A model generated the notes under the pieces. It did not search any database and had not been told where the DNA came from. It saw only the letters and a program-made list of their open reading frames with translations. The position numbers and the translations under genes are program-made. Below, in pieces: positions 31,258 through 38,864 of a stretch of 64,000 bases of DNA (the stretch's first letter is position 1; each line of letters starts with the position of its first letter). The stretch comes from Neisseriaceae bacterium CLB008 (lineage in GTDB: Bacteria > Pseudomonadota > Gammaproteobacteria > Burkholderiales > Neisseriaceae), in the NCBI GenBank assembly GCA_041228285.1, contig CP166133.1:1240001-1304000 (forward strand), given 5' to 3'.

Positions 31258-33458
31258 GGTTTAACGGGGGCAAACCATTGGCTGAACTGGTTGGCTAGCT
31301 CTTTTTGCAAGGCTTTTTGGCGCGCCTCAGGGGTGTCTTTGTTTTGCACCAAGGTTTTGTAGTCGATGGCGTAGCTCGGTGCTTTAATCGGGCCCGTGAT
31401 ATTCAACGGAATGTTGATCTTACGGTATTTAAGCGGCGCCGAGGTGCGCCCCAGAACGTGTAGCTGATAGTTGAGCTCTTTTTTATTTAAATCTAAAGAG
31501 CCTTTGCCGTTAAGGGTAATGAAAGGCGACACCAGGGCAAAGTTCTGATTATTGGCCACGCCATTTTTTAGCTCAATAGTGGCCTGGAACGACTGAAAAG
31601 GCGTGTCTGATTGACGGTTGACGTCCAGCGCCATTGGCGTGGTGAGGTTTTCTTGGCGCGAAATTTGCTGGATGAGGTCGAGAAAGTCAATGCCGTGTAG
31701 CTTGCCTTTATTGAGGGCTAGATTGAGGGTGCCGTTGAGGCGCTCGCGCATTTGTTTGGGGCTGTTGCCCTGAGCTTCAATGCTTAAGTCGGTGTTGCCA
31801 TTACCCGATAGGCGGTCGTAACCAAATAAATCGTTCAGCCAGGCGTGTACCGACATGCCTTTAATGCTTTGGTTAATCGTCAGCTTGGGGGTGCTGTGGG
31901 TGTCTAGCTGGAGTGAGCCCATTAAATCGCCTTCATACAGTTGGGCGTGCACGTCTTGCAGGGTTAAACGCTCTGGTTCCAGCTGAATATGGGTGCTGAA
32001 CTGGTTGAACTGTAAGGTGCCCAATTGGATTTTGCTGATGGCTAAGTCGCCGCTGACGTTGAGGTGATCTAGCCAGCCAAAGTGAAACGGGGTGTCGTCG
32101 TCAAATAAGGGCAAATAGGCTTCAGCCGATTCTTCGCGCATGCTGGGCAAGCTGACATAGTGGCTGGCGTTAAAGCGCTCTAGGTCAAGACGTAGCTGAA
32201 ATTGGTCTTCATTTTTGGCCTGATGGTTTAAATCCAGGGTGAGGGCGCTGTCGTCTAAGGTGCCGCTGCTGTTTAACAAAGCGTATTCACCGAACACCCC
32301 TTTGGCTTGGCCTTGCAAGAACGTCCGCCAGCGTTGGCTATTGTCGGTGGCGTTTTGTTCGCGACTGCTGAAGGTGATGTCGTTGATCTGGAATTGCTTG
32401 TCGGTGTTGACCGTCATATTGGCACGGGCGGTCATGAGCAGGGTTTTTTGTAGGCTTTTGTATTCGGCTTGAAAATTGCTGTCTTCCACCTGTAGCAGGT
32501 TGCCAAAAAAGGACACATTGCTGATGAGCCCAGTGACGTCAAGTTGATTGAGGCTGTCCTGGGTTAAGTGGGCATTGACGGTGATGGACGGAATGGTCAT
32601 CTGCATGGGCGTGACTTGCCATTTGGCGATGTGTAAGTTAGTGGTGGCGCGCCCTTGGTTGCTGTCGATGACGATGTCAGCATTGTCTAAGTCTAAGGTG
32701 CCCTGAGCTGGATGCCATAGGCCTTTGGTGAGCAGGCGGATATTGGCGTCGATCGTGCCCTCGTCGCGTAAAAGCTGGGCGTTGACGATTAGGTTTTCTA
32801 AGGCGTATTGCTGAGCCTGTTTTTTGGTGTCGGTTTGTGCTTGAAAGGCAAGGTCGCGCCCATCTTGCATAAACTGGCCCGACAGTGCTAATTGGCCTGA
32901 ATTGCCCTGTAAGCCCGCAGCGTCAAGTGAGAACTGGCTGATTTGATAAGTTTTTTGTAGGTTTTCGTCAAACAAATTCAGCTGAGCGTCACCGATGCGT
33001 AAGGTAGACAAAACGTTGAGGCGAGATGGGGTGGTGTTGCCCAGGTTTAAAAGATCTTCTATCGACCAATGCCCTTGCTCGTTACGCTGTGCGTCAACAG
33101 TGATGCCGCTCATGATGATGCGGGTGACTTCCGGCGTTTGGAACAGGCTTTGCCAGCTGAAGCGCAGCGATAAGTCGGCGGCTTTGATGACGGTTTCTTG
33201 TGGTTGATTCGGTGCGGAAATGGACACGTCGCGCAGGCGTATGGTCGGCGATGGGAACAGCGACGCGCGGATTTCAGGCTCGTACTGCAAGCTGCGTTCG
33301 GTAGGGGCAATGAATTGATCTAGGGCCAGTCTTAAGTCGGCTTTATTAATCAGGGCGGACAATAGGACGGGCGTGAGTAACCAGATGAGCAAAGCCAAGG
33401 CGCAAAGCAGTAATAAGGGGCGTAGTTTACGCTCTGTGCGTTTGATTCTAGTGGTCAT
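31254..33458 (-). CDS. AsmA-family protein
   Basis: AsmA-like proteins are inner-membrane-anchored, mostly periplasmic proteins of the bridge-like lipid-transfer type and influence outer-membrane assembly and lipid balance. This 734-aa protein has one N-terminal helix (about 13-35), then the AsmA N-domain (SLFPSPTIRLRDVSISAPN, about 66-84). A long beta-rich body follows, then the C-terminal AsmA_2 segment (GNGNTDLSIEAQGNSPKQMRERLNG, about 550-575) ending with IDYKTLVQ. The length is slightly above E. coli AsmA (617 aa). It is the first gene of a two-gene unit with the MnmC-like gene, an arrangement with no evident functional logic. Confidence 0.9.
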   Translation of the reverse strand: MTTRIKRTERKLRPLLLLCALALLIWLLTPVLLSALINKADLRLALDQFIAPTERSLQYEPEIRASLFPSPTIRLRDVSISAPNQPQETVIKAADLSLRFSWQSLFQTPEVTRIIMSGITVDAQRNEQGHWSIEDLLNLGNTTPSRLNVLSTLRIGDAQLNLFDENLQKTYQISQFSLDAAGLQGNSGQLALSGQFMQDGRDLAFQAQTDTKKQAQQYALENLIVNAQLLRDEGTIDANIRLLTKGLWHPAQGTLDLDNADIVIDSNQGRATTNLHIAKWQVTPMQMTIPSITVNAHLTQDSLNQLDVTGLISNVSFFGNLLQVEDSNFQAEYKSLQKTLLMTARANMTVNTDKQFQINDITFSSREQNATDNSQRWRTFLQGQAKGVFGEYALLNSSGTLDDSALTLDLNHQAKNEDQFQLRLDLERFNASHYVSLPSMREESAEAYLPLFDDDTPFHFGWLDHLNVSGDLAISKIQLGTLQFNQFSTHIQLEPERLTLQDVHAQLYEGDLMGSLQLDTHSTPKLTINQSIKGMSVHAWLNDLFGYDRLSGNGNTDLSIEAQGNSPKQMRERLNGTLNLALNKGKLHGIDFLDLIQQISRQENLTTPMALDVNRQSDTPFQSFQATIELKNGVANNQNFALVSPFITLNGKGSLDLNKKELNYQLHVLGRTSAPLKYRKINIPLNITGPIKAPSYAIDYKTLVQNKDTPEARQKALQKELANQFSQWFAPVKP

Positions 33459-33545
33459 CAGCGGTCGTCATCGGCAATCTAAAGTTAAGATGGTGGTCGT
33501 TTACGAAAGAAAAAGGTGTAAACGGTCACAGAATATCATGATCAA

Positions 33546-33578
33546 GCCGCTATGGGAATGCCTGTAGCGGCGTTTTTT
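33546..33578 (+). terminator. Orphan plus-strand intrinsic terminator
   Basis: GCCGCTA at 33546-33552 pairs with TAGCGGC at 33565-33571, followed by G and six T. Both flanking genes run on the minus strand, so no annotated plus-strand transcript uses it. It may end an unannotated small RNA starting in or near 33459-33540. Confidence 0.55.
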
Positions 33579-33638
33579 ATGGCATCAGAATGAAGGCGAG
33601 AGGGCGATGGGGGCTTGATTGGAGGGGTTTGAGGCGAC

Positions 33639-33666
33639 AAAAAAGCTGCCGATGGGATCGGCAGCT
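33639..33666 (-). terminator. Intrinsic terminator after the third metQ
   Basis: On the minus strand AGCTGCCGAT pairs with ATCGGCAGCT across a 3-nt loop and is followed by a T-run (33639-33643 on plus). It ends the methionine uptake locus. Confidence 0.9.
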
Positions 33667-33719
33667 GGGTCTGGCTCTAGCGAACGACTTAGACTTTTTG
33701 GCTATTGTGGTCGCTAGAC

Positions 33720-34556
33720 TTAAAATGAAGGGATGAGAGAGCCATTAAAGGTCTCTAAAATAAAGGCTTTTACCTCAGGTGATTGATAGTATTTTTGTAA
33801 TACCTTCACCGCCTCGTCGTTGATGTTTTCATCCCGTACCACAATGTAGTTGGTGTGCGGGTTGCCTTCTAAAACTTCATGATGCAGGGCGTCTTTGAGC
33901 GTTAAACCTGCATGCAAGGCGAAGTTGGTGTTGATGGCAGCAGCGTCCAAAGCGGCTAGCTGAGTGGGAATCTGGGGTGCCATGAGCTCTTGAAAGTCTA
34001 GGTTTAACGGATTTTCGGCGATGTCGCGTTTGGTGGCCTTGTCGGTTAGGCCAGGCTTAAGCTTGATGACGCCGGCGGCTTCGAACAGCTGTAGGGCCCG
34101 TAGCTCGTTAGCGGGATCGTTAGGGATGCCGACCTTGGCGCCTGGTTGCAGATCTTTAAGGTCTTTAACCTTATTGGAGTAAATGCCCATGGGCAGCGCA
34201 ATGGTTTTAAACGCTTCCGTTAGCTTAAAGCCTTGGTCCTGTTTTTGCAGGGTTAAAAACGGCAGTGATTGGTAACTGTTGGCGTCAATGCTGCCTTCGG
34301 CTAGGGCAATATTGGGAATATTGAAGTCATTAAAAACTTTAACGTTAATGGTCACGCCATCTTTGGCGGCCAAGGCTTTTACTGCTTCTAGAATCTGCTC
34401 GTGCGGGCCGCCAATGGCGCCGACGGTGATGTTTTGCGGGTCTAGGGCCTTGTGTTCGGCGCTGGCTGGGCTACTGTCGCCTTTTGAGCAAGCGGCTAAT
34501 AGGCCGCCAATCAAGGCGATGGCGCCGAGTTTCTTGGCTAGGGTGGTGAGTTGCAT
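33720..34556 (-). CDS. metQ: Methionine ABC transporter substrate-binding lipoprotein, third copy
   Basis: MetQ/NlpA-family lipoprotein that delivers methionine to MetNI. The start is the ATG at 34554-34556 (278 aa), with AGGAG 6 nt upstream; the longer frame would overlap the riboswitch terminator. The lipobox LLAACSK has Cys23. The mature part carries GAIGGPHEQI, then NTNFALHAGLTLKDALHHE and the closing FNGSLIPSF typical of the family. It differs clearly from the two tandem copies upstream, for example in the DALHHEVLEG segment and an ELMAPQIPTQLAALDAA segment, so it may prefer another ligand such as D-methionine or methionine sulfoxide (inference). It has its own SAM-I riboswitch. Confidence 0.93.
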   Translation of the reverse strand: MQLTTLAKKLGAIALIGGLLAACSKGDSSPASAEHKALDPQNITVGAIGGPHEQILEAVKALAAKDGVTINVKVFNDFNIPNIALAEGSIDANSYQSLPFLTLQKQDQGFKLTEAFKTIALPMGIYSNKVKDLKDLQPGAKVGIPNDPANELRALQLFEAAGVIKLKPGLTDKATKRDIAENPLNLDFQELMAPQIPTQLAALDAAAINTNFALHAGLTLKDALHHEVLEGNPHTNYIVVRDENINDEAVKVLQKYYQSPEVKAFILETFNGSLIPSF

Positions 34557-34582
34557 GGGATTCTCCTTTGGTTGGTCAAACA

Positions 34583-34632
34583 TAAAAAAAGCCATCGCTT
34601 AAAGTACGGTGCGCACGATAAGCAATGGCTTT
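34583..34632 (-). terminator. Riboswitch-controlled terminator ahead of the third metQ
   Basis: On the minus strand AAGCCATTGCTTA pairs with TAAGCGATGGCTT (one mismatch, 17-18-nt loop) and is followed by seven T. The 5' arm contains CTTATC, which can instead pair with the GATAAG of aptamer helix P1, giving an antiterminator. Confidence 0.85.
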
Positions 34633-34645
34633 AACATAAAGCATG

Positions 34646-34747
34646 ACTTATCTTTCAAAACATCGAGGATGTTTTGCAGGAATTAGCACCTTAACAAGTA
34701 GGTTGCTGGGCTTCATAGGGCCTGTCCCTCAGCCGCTCTGGATAAGC
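34646..34747 (-). promoter_or_regulatory. SAM-I (S-box) riboswitch aptamer for the third metQ
   Basis: Read on the minus strand, the element starts CTTATCCAGAG, then has GAGGGACAGGCCC, TGAAGCCCAGCAACC, AAGGTGCTAATTCCTGC and GAAAGATAAG. These are the conserved blocks of the S-box aptamer: P1 (CTTATC with GATAAG), the kink-turn of P2 and the P3/P4 core. It begins only 28 nt after the metI stop codon. SAM binding should favour the terminator just downstream and shut off metQ. Confidence 0.93.
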
Positions 34748-34774
34748 GTAAAACGTATAGGGTTAACTCGTGGG

Positions 34775-35455
34775 TTAGTCCTTTTTCAATTTAGCGGCCA
34801 TGCGGCTGCCTAAGCTTTGAATCAATTGCACTAAGATGATCAACAGCACAATGCTGGTGTACATGATCTCAGGCTCAAAACGTAAATAACCATATTGGTA
34901 GGCGATGTCGCCTAGGCCGCCTGCGCCCACTAAACCGGCCATGGCGGTGGCGCCAATCAGGCCGATGGTGGCGATGGTTAAGCCCAGAATAATGCCGCTT
35001 CTGGCTTCGCGCAGCAGTACAAAGCAAACGATTTTATGAGTGGGAATGCCCATGGCCTCGTAAGCCTCCAATACGCCTTTATCAACTTCCAAAATAGCCG
35101 ATTCCATCAAGCGTGCAATATACGGTGCCGTATACAACACCAGCGGTAAGATCACGCCCTGGATGCCGATGGTGGTGCCCACCAAAAAGCGAGTGATGGG
35201 GATGATCAAGAACAGCAAAATGATGAACGGAATCGACCGAATGATGTTGATCACGGTGTTCAACACTAGCGACAGCGTGGGGCGATCAAAGGCGCCGCCT
35301 TTACGAGTCAGGATCAAGAGCGTGCCTAGGGGCAAACCCACCACGGTGGCCAACAGTAAAGAAATGCCGGTCATGGCCAAAGTTTGGCCAAGGCCTTCTA
35401 AGAGTAGGTCGCCGTTGCTGGCCACAATGCCGAAAAAGTCAGTGATACTAGACAT
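34775..35455 (-). CDS. metI: Methionine ABC transporter permease
   Basis: MetI is the membrane subunit of the MetNIQ methionine importer. The 226-aa product has five hydrophobic segments (about 20-43, 60-85, 90-110, 150-175 and 190-210). The EAA-type loop that contacts MetN is EAYEAMGIPTHKIVCFVLLREA (about 131-152). A final LVQLIQSLGSRMAAKL completes the family pattern. The start overlaps the end of metN by 8 nt, so translation is coupled. The stop lies 28 nt from the second riboswitch. Confidence 0.95.
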   Translation of the reverse strand: MSSITDFFGIVASNGDLLLEGLGQTLAMTGISLLLATVVGLPLGTLLILTRKGGAFDRPTLSLVLNTVINIIRSIPFIILLFLIIPITRFLVGTTIGIQGVILPLVLYTAPYIARLMESAILEVDKGVLEAYEAMGIPTHKIVCFVLLREARSGIILGLTIATIGLIGATAMAGLVGAGGLGDIAYQYGYLRFEPEIMYTSIVLLIILVQLIQSLGSRMAAKLKKD

Positions 35456-36464
35456 AATCTTGCTCCTTCTCGACGCTGATGCCGTGGCTTTCTAAAAATG
35501 CAATGGCTTGGGCCACCTGCTTGGGGTCGCCTTTTAGATGAACCAAAAGCTGCCCTAATAGCCCATTTTTTAATTGGGCGATGTTGCCGCCCAAGATATT
35601 GGGGTAAACCTGAAAACGTTCAGGCACCAAGGCTAGGTTCGGTTCTTCCGAAGAGATGCCAATAAAAGTGAGGTGGACCAAAGAGCCTGTTTGGCGTAGG
35701 CGTTCGGTGAGTTCTTCTGGCAGCTTCGGCGCCGTGCTGCGCAAAAAGCGCTTGGTCACGGCTTGCTGCGGCTTGGCAAGGATGCTTAAAACGTCGCCAG
35801 CTTCAATCACTTTGCCATGTTCCATAATCGCCACCTTGTCGCAGATGCGTTCAATCACTTCCAGTTCATGAGTGATTAAAAAGATGGTGATGTTTAGCTC
35901 GCGGTTAATCTTCAGCAACAGGGCTAAAATCGACTCAGTCGTTTCTGGGTCTAAGGCGCTGGTGGCCTCGTCGCTGAGCAAGATTTCCGGTTCATGGGCT
36001 AGGGCACGGGCAATGGCCACGCGCTGTTTTTGACCGCCAGAAAGCTGATTAGGGAAGTAATCATGGCGATCGCTCAAGCCAACAATGTCGAGGTATTTTT
36101 CGGCGCGACGGGCAATTTCTTCTTTGGCGACGCCTTCTAAACGCAGTGGAATGGCAATATTGTCATACACAGTAGCGGTTTTCAGTAGGTTATAGCCTTG
36201 GAAGATCATGCCGATCTTGTGGCGGGCCTTATTCAACTCGGCCTTGCTGGCGCGGGTTAGGTCGCGGCCATCAACGATGACCGAGCCTGAATCAGGGCGT
36301 TCTAATAAATTCACACAACGAACCAAGGTACTCTTCCCGGCACCACTGTAACCAATGATGCCGAAAATTTCGCCTTTTTTAACGTTGATTGAGACGTCTT
36401 TGAGCGCCTGAACGGGGCGTTTATCTACATAAAACGTTTTATTAATGTTGCTTAGCTCAATCAT
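35448..36464 (-). CDS. metN: Methionine ABC transporter ATP-binding protein
   Basis: MetN is the ATPase of the methionine importer. The 338-aa product has Walker A GYSGAGKST at 38-46, Q-loop IFQGYNLL, signature LSGGQKQR, Walker B ILLSDEATSALDP and switch ITHE. The C-terminal ACT-like NIL (C2) domain (about 265-335) binds cytoplasmic methionine and gives transinhibition, so uptake is likely controlled at the protein level as well as by the riboswitch. It is 40 nt downstream of the second metQ and overlaps metI. Confidence 0.96.
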   Translation of the reverse strand: MIELSNINKTFYVDKRPVQALKDVSINVKKGEIFGIIGYSGAGKSTLVRCVNLLERPDSGSVIVDGRDLTRASKAELNKARHKIGMIFQGYNLLKTATVYDNIAIPLRLEGVAKEEIARRAEKYLDIVGLSDRHDYFPNQLSGGQKQRVAIARALAHEPEILLSDEATSALDPETTESILALLLKINRELNITIFLITHELEVIERICDKVAIMEHGKVIEAGDVLSILAKPQQAVTKRFLRSTAPKLPEELTERLRQTGSLVHLTFIGISSEEPNLALVPERFQVYPNILGGNIAQLKNGLLGQLLVHLKGDPKQVAQAIAFLESHGISVEKEQDYV

Positions 36465-36503
36465 AGGGGTGTTCCATACCTTTCTTTAAGGGTGTCTACG
36501 TGC

Positions 36504-37328
36504 TTAGAACAACGGCACGACAGAACCCTGATATTTCTCAGCAATAAATTGACGTACGGCATCAGACTGGTAATAGTCTTTAAACTTCGCCAAGGTTGGG
36601 TCGTTCAAGTTTACGTCACGGGCCACCACGTAATTAGGGTAGGCTTGGTCAGCTTCTTCTTTGAAGATGGCGTCGTTATTGATGGTCAAGCCACCGTTCA
36701 TCGCGTAGTTGCCGTTAATGGCGGCTGCAACCAGTTCTGGCAGCTGGGTGGGCAGTTGTGCCGCAGGCAATTCTTGGAAATCAAGGTTTAAGCGGTTTTC
36801 TACGATGTCGCGTTTGGTGCCGCTTTCGCTCAAGCCTTCTTTTAGTTTGATTAAGCCTGCTTGTTCAAACAGTTTCAAAGCGCGTAATTCGTTAGAAGGA
36901 TCGTTAGGTACGGCCACGCGATCGCCTTCTTTAATGTCGGCAATGTTTTTAATGCCTTTGGCGTAAATGGCCATTGGTTCAGCCACGGTTTTAAACGCTT
37001 CGGTAATCTTAAAGCCCTTAGCCTTTTTTTGTTCGTCTAGGAACGGCAAGGTTTGGTAGCTGTTTAAGTCTAAGCTGCCTTCAGCCAATGCGGTATTGGG
37101 CGTGTTGTAGTCGCTGAACACTTTAATGTCGATGGTTAGGCCATCTTTAGCGGCTTCAGCTTTAACGATTTGCATGATCTCTTCATGAGAGCCGCCGGTC
37201 ACGCCAACTGTCAAATGGGTCGGGTCCAAGGTGTCTAGTTTTTTGTCTTGGGCGCCACAGGCGCTTAATAAACCACCGACAACCAATGCTGTTGTGGTGA
37301 GTAACCACGTTTTTTTAGTGAGCAACAT
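36504..37328 (-). CDS. metQ: Methionine ABC transporter substrate-binding lipoprotein, second copy
   Basis: This 274-aa MetQ paralogue has lipobox LLSACGA with Cys24. GVTGGSHEEI, FSDYNTPNTALAEGSLDLN and AVPNDPSNELRALKLFEQAG are shared with the first copy, and it ends YQGSVVPLF. It follows the first metQ by 16 nt, has an AAAGGA ribosome site, and precedes metN, so all copies share the first riboswitch. Tandem duplication is the simplest origin. The pocket segment differs (NGNYAMNGGLTINNDA), which might alter ligand preference. Confidence 0.94.
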   Translation of the reverse strand: MLLTKKTWLLTTTALVVGGLLSACGAQDKKLDTLDPTHLTVGVTGGSHEEIMQIVKAEAAKDGLTIDIKVFSDYNTPNTALAEGSLDLNSYQTLPFLDEQKKAKGFKITEAFKTVAEPMAIYAKGIKNIADIKEGDRVAVPNDPSNELRALKLFEQAGLIKLKEGLSESGTKRDIVENRLNLDFQELPAAQLPTQLPELVAAAINGNYAMNGGLTINNDAIFKEEADQAYPNYVVARDVNLNDPTLAKFKDYYQSDAVRQFIAEKYQGSVVPLF

Positions 37329-37344
37329 ACATCATCCTTTATGG

Positions 37345-38166
37345 TTAGAATAAGGGCACAATGGCGCCTTGGAATTTATCGTTAATGAAGGTACGAACTT
37401 CATCAGAGTAATAATATTTCTTAAATAGGGCAACCGCTTCGTCGTTGACGTTCTCGTCGCGAACCACGACATAGTTAGGGTAGGCCACATCGCTGGCTTC
37501 TTTAAAAATGCCTTGTTCTGCGGCAGATAGGTTGCTGCTTAAGGCGAAGTTAGCATTAATCGCGGCGGCGGCTAATTCAGGCAATTGGCTGGGCAATTGC
37601 GCAGCAGGCAGCTCTAAAAACTCTAGGTTTAAAGGGTTTTCGGCAATGTCGCGTTTGGTGGCGCTTTCGGTTAAACCTTCTTTTAACTTGATCAGGCCGG
37701 CCGCTTCAAAGAGGCGCAGCGCACGAAGTTCATTAGCCGGGTCGTTCGGCACGGCTACGCGGTCGCCAGACTTCAGTGCTTTAATGTCTTTAATTTTGTC
37801 GGAGTAAATGGCCATCGGGAAGGCGGTGGTTTCAAATACTTCGGTGATTTTATAACCCTTGGCGTTTTTTTGATCCACTAGGAACGGCAAGGTTTGATAG
37901 TTATTCATGTCCAGGCTGCCTTCAGCCAGGGCGGTATTGGGCGTGTTGTAGTCGCTGAACACTTTAACGTCGATGGTGATGCCGTCCTTGGCCGCCAATT
38001 CTTTTACTTTATTCACTACTTGTTCGTGTGGGCCGCCGGTTACGCCAATGGCCCAGTTGGTGGTGCTTAGGGTTTTGCTTTCTTGCGTTTTGCCACCGCA
38101 GCCGGCCAATAGGCCTAAGGCCAAAACCGCCGCAACGGATAAGGATTTTAATTTATTCTGGCTCAT
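37345..38166 (-). CDS. metQ: Methionine ABC transporter substrate-binding lipoprotein, first copy
   Basis: This 273-aa lipoprotein is the first gene of the metQ-metQ-metN-metI unit. The lipobox is LLAGCGG with Cys23. Family motifs are GVTGGPHEQVVNKV, the FSDYNTPNTALAEGS segment, the VPNDPANELRALRLFEAAG segment and a final GAIVPLF. The start has AAAGGA about 9 nt upstream. The SAM-I terminator lies roughly 100 nt before the start codon, so transcription of the whole unit should rise when SAM is scarce. Confidence 0.95.
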   Translation of the reverse strand: MSQNKLKSLSVAAVLALGLLAGCGGKTQESKTLSTTNWAIGVTGGPHEQVVNKVKELAAKDGITIDVKVFSDYNTPNTALAEGSLDMNNYQTLPFLVDQKNAKGYKITEVFETTAFPMAIYSDKIKDIKALKSGDRVAVPNDPANELRALRLFEAAGLIKLKEGLTESATKRDIAENPLNLEFLELPAAQLPSQLPELAAAAINANFALSSNLSAAEQGIFKEASDVAYPNYVVVRDENVNDEAVALFKKYYYSDEVRTFINDKFQGAIVPLF

Positions 38167-38263
38167 ACATAGGTCCTTTAAGTTCGATCGTGATCACAAG
38201 GGCACAATGGTTATTATTAGAAGGCATTGTGTCTGTTGCTGTTTATTATTACGTGCTAGCGCG

Positions 38264-38298
38264 CAAAAAAAACCATCACTTATCGATAAGTGATGGTT
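38264..38298 (-). terminator. Riboswitch-controlled terminator ahead of metQQNI
   Basis: On the minus strand the perfect palindrome AACCATCACTTATCGATAAG plus its remaining arm is followed by T. The CTTATC within it matches the 5' strand of aptamer P1, so P1's 3' GATAAG can pair with it as an antiterminator. Confidence 0.9.
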
Positions 38299-38310
38299 AG
38301 ATGTCCGTCG

Positions 38311-38412
38311 CCTTATCTACCAAGCCCTTGGGCTTGCAGGATTTAGCACCTTGATCGCTTGATCTGGTTGCCGGGTTTCACAGGGCCTGTCCCTCCACCA
38401 CTCTTGATAAGT
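38311..38412 (-). promoter_or_regulatory. SAM-I (S-box) riboswitch aptamer for metQQNI
   Basis: On the minus strand the element reads ACTTATCAAGAG, GGTGGAGGGACAGGCCC, TGTGAAACCCGGCAACC, AAGGTGCTAAATCCTGC and finally TAGATAAGG. This is close to the textbook S-box consensus. The P4 hairpin region is AAGCCCAAGGGCTT. SAM binding should stabilise P1 and allow the downstream terminator to form. Confidence 0.96.
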
Positions 38413-38446
38413 AATAAGTTTAGCTTTGCTGCTTGCTAAGGCCTCT

Positions 38447-38476
38447 ACTATAAATCAGATTGAATTTATTAGGCAA
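38447..38476 (-). promoter_or_regulatory. Candidate sigma70 promoter for metQQNI
   Basis: On the minus strand TTGCCT (plus 38471-38476) and TATAGT (plus 38447-38452) are separated by 18 bp. A start near 38440 would place the riboswitch about 28 nt into the transcript. Confidence 0.5.
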
Positions 38477-38864
38477 GGCTTTTTTTATTGTCCCGACGCT
38501 ACTGGGTTGAATCAGGACAAGTCAGATGCGTCGGCAGCCAACTTGGCTGGCAAGGGAGGATGGCCTCATTTGCCTGACTGCCTAAGCCTCACTATAAAAG
38601 AAGGTGCTGCGTTTGGGTAATATTTTATGGTTATGAGGTTATGCCTTTTTAGGCTAAGGCGGGCGCCCTGCTGGGCAAACCCTAAATTCAGCAATGGGTC
38701 TGAAGGTTTTAATGGTGTATTTGGCGTTTAGTGCTTAGATATAAAGTGTGGCGTGCAGCGGCCACTATGGGGAATGGGGGGGAATAGTGGGCGGGCAAAT
38801 GAGCATAGACGGTCAATATGCGTATAATATGGAGACTTTGAAGGTCTTAACCAACAACTGATGG
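38477..38864. other. Intergenic region between the met locus and mfd
   Basis: This region of nearly 390 nt has no convincing gene. CCGACGC (38493-38499) and GCGTCGG (38528-38534) form a 7-bp inverted repeat next to a CAGCCAACTTGGCTG hairpin at 38535-38549. A TATAAT at 38823-38828, about 37 nt before the mfd start, is a likely -10 for mfd, though no good -35 is seen. Confidence 0.4.

Noticed and set aside
38426-38620. Small plus-strand open frame between the met locus and mfd
   Set aside because: It overlaps the predicted met promoter on the other strand, has no ribosome site, and its composition is not protein-like.
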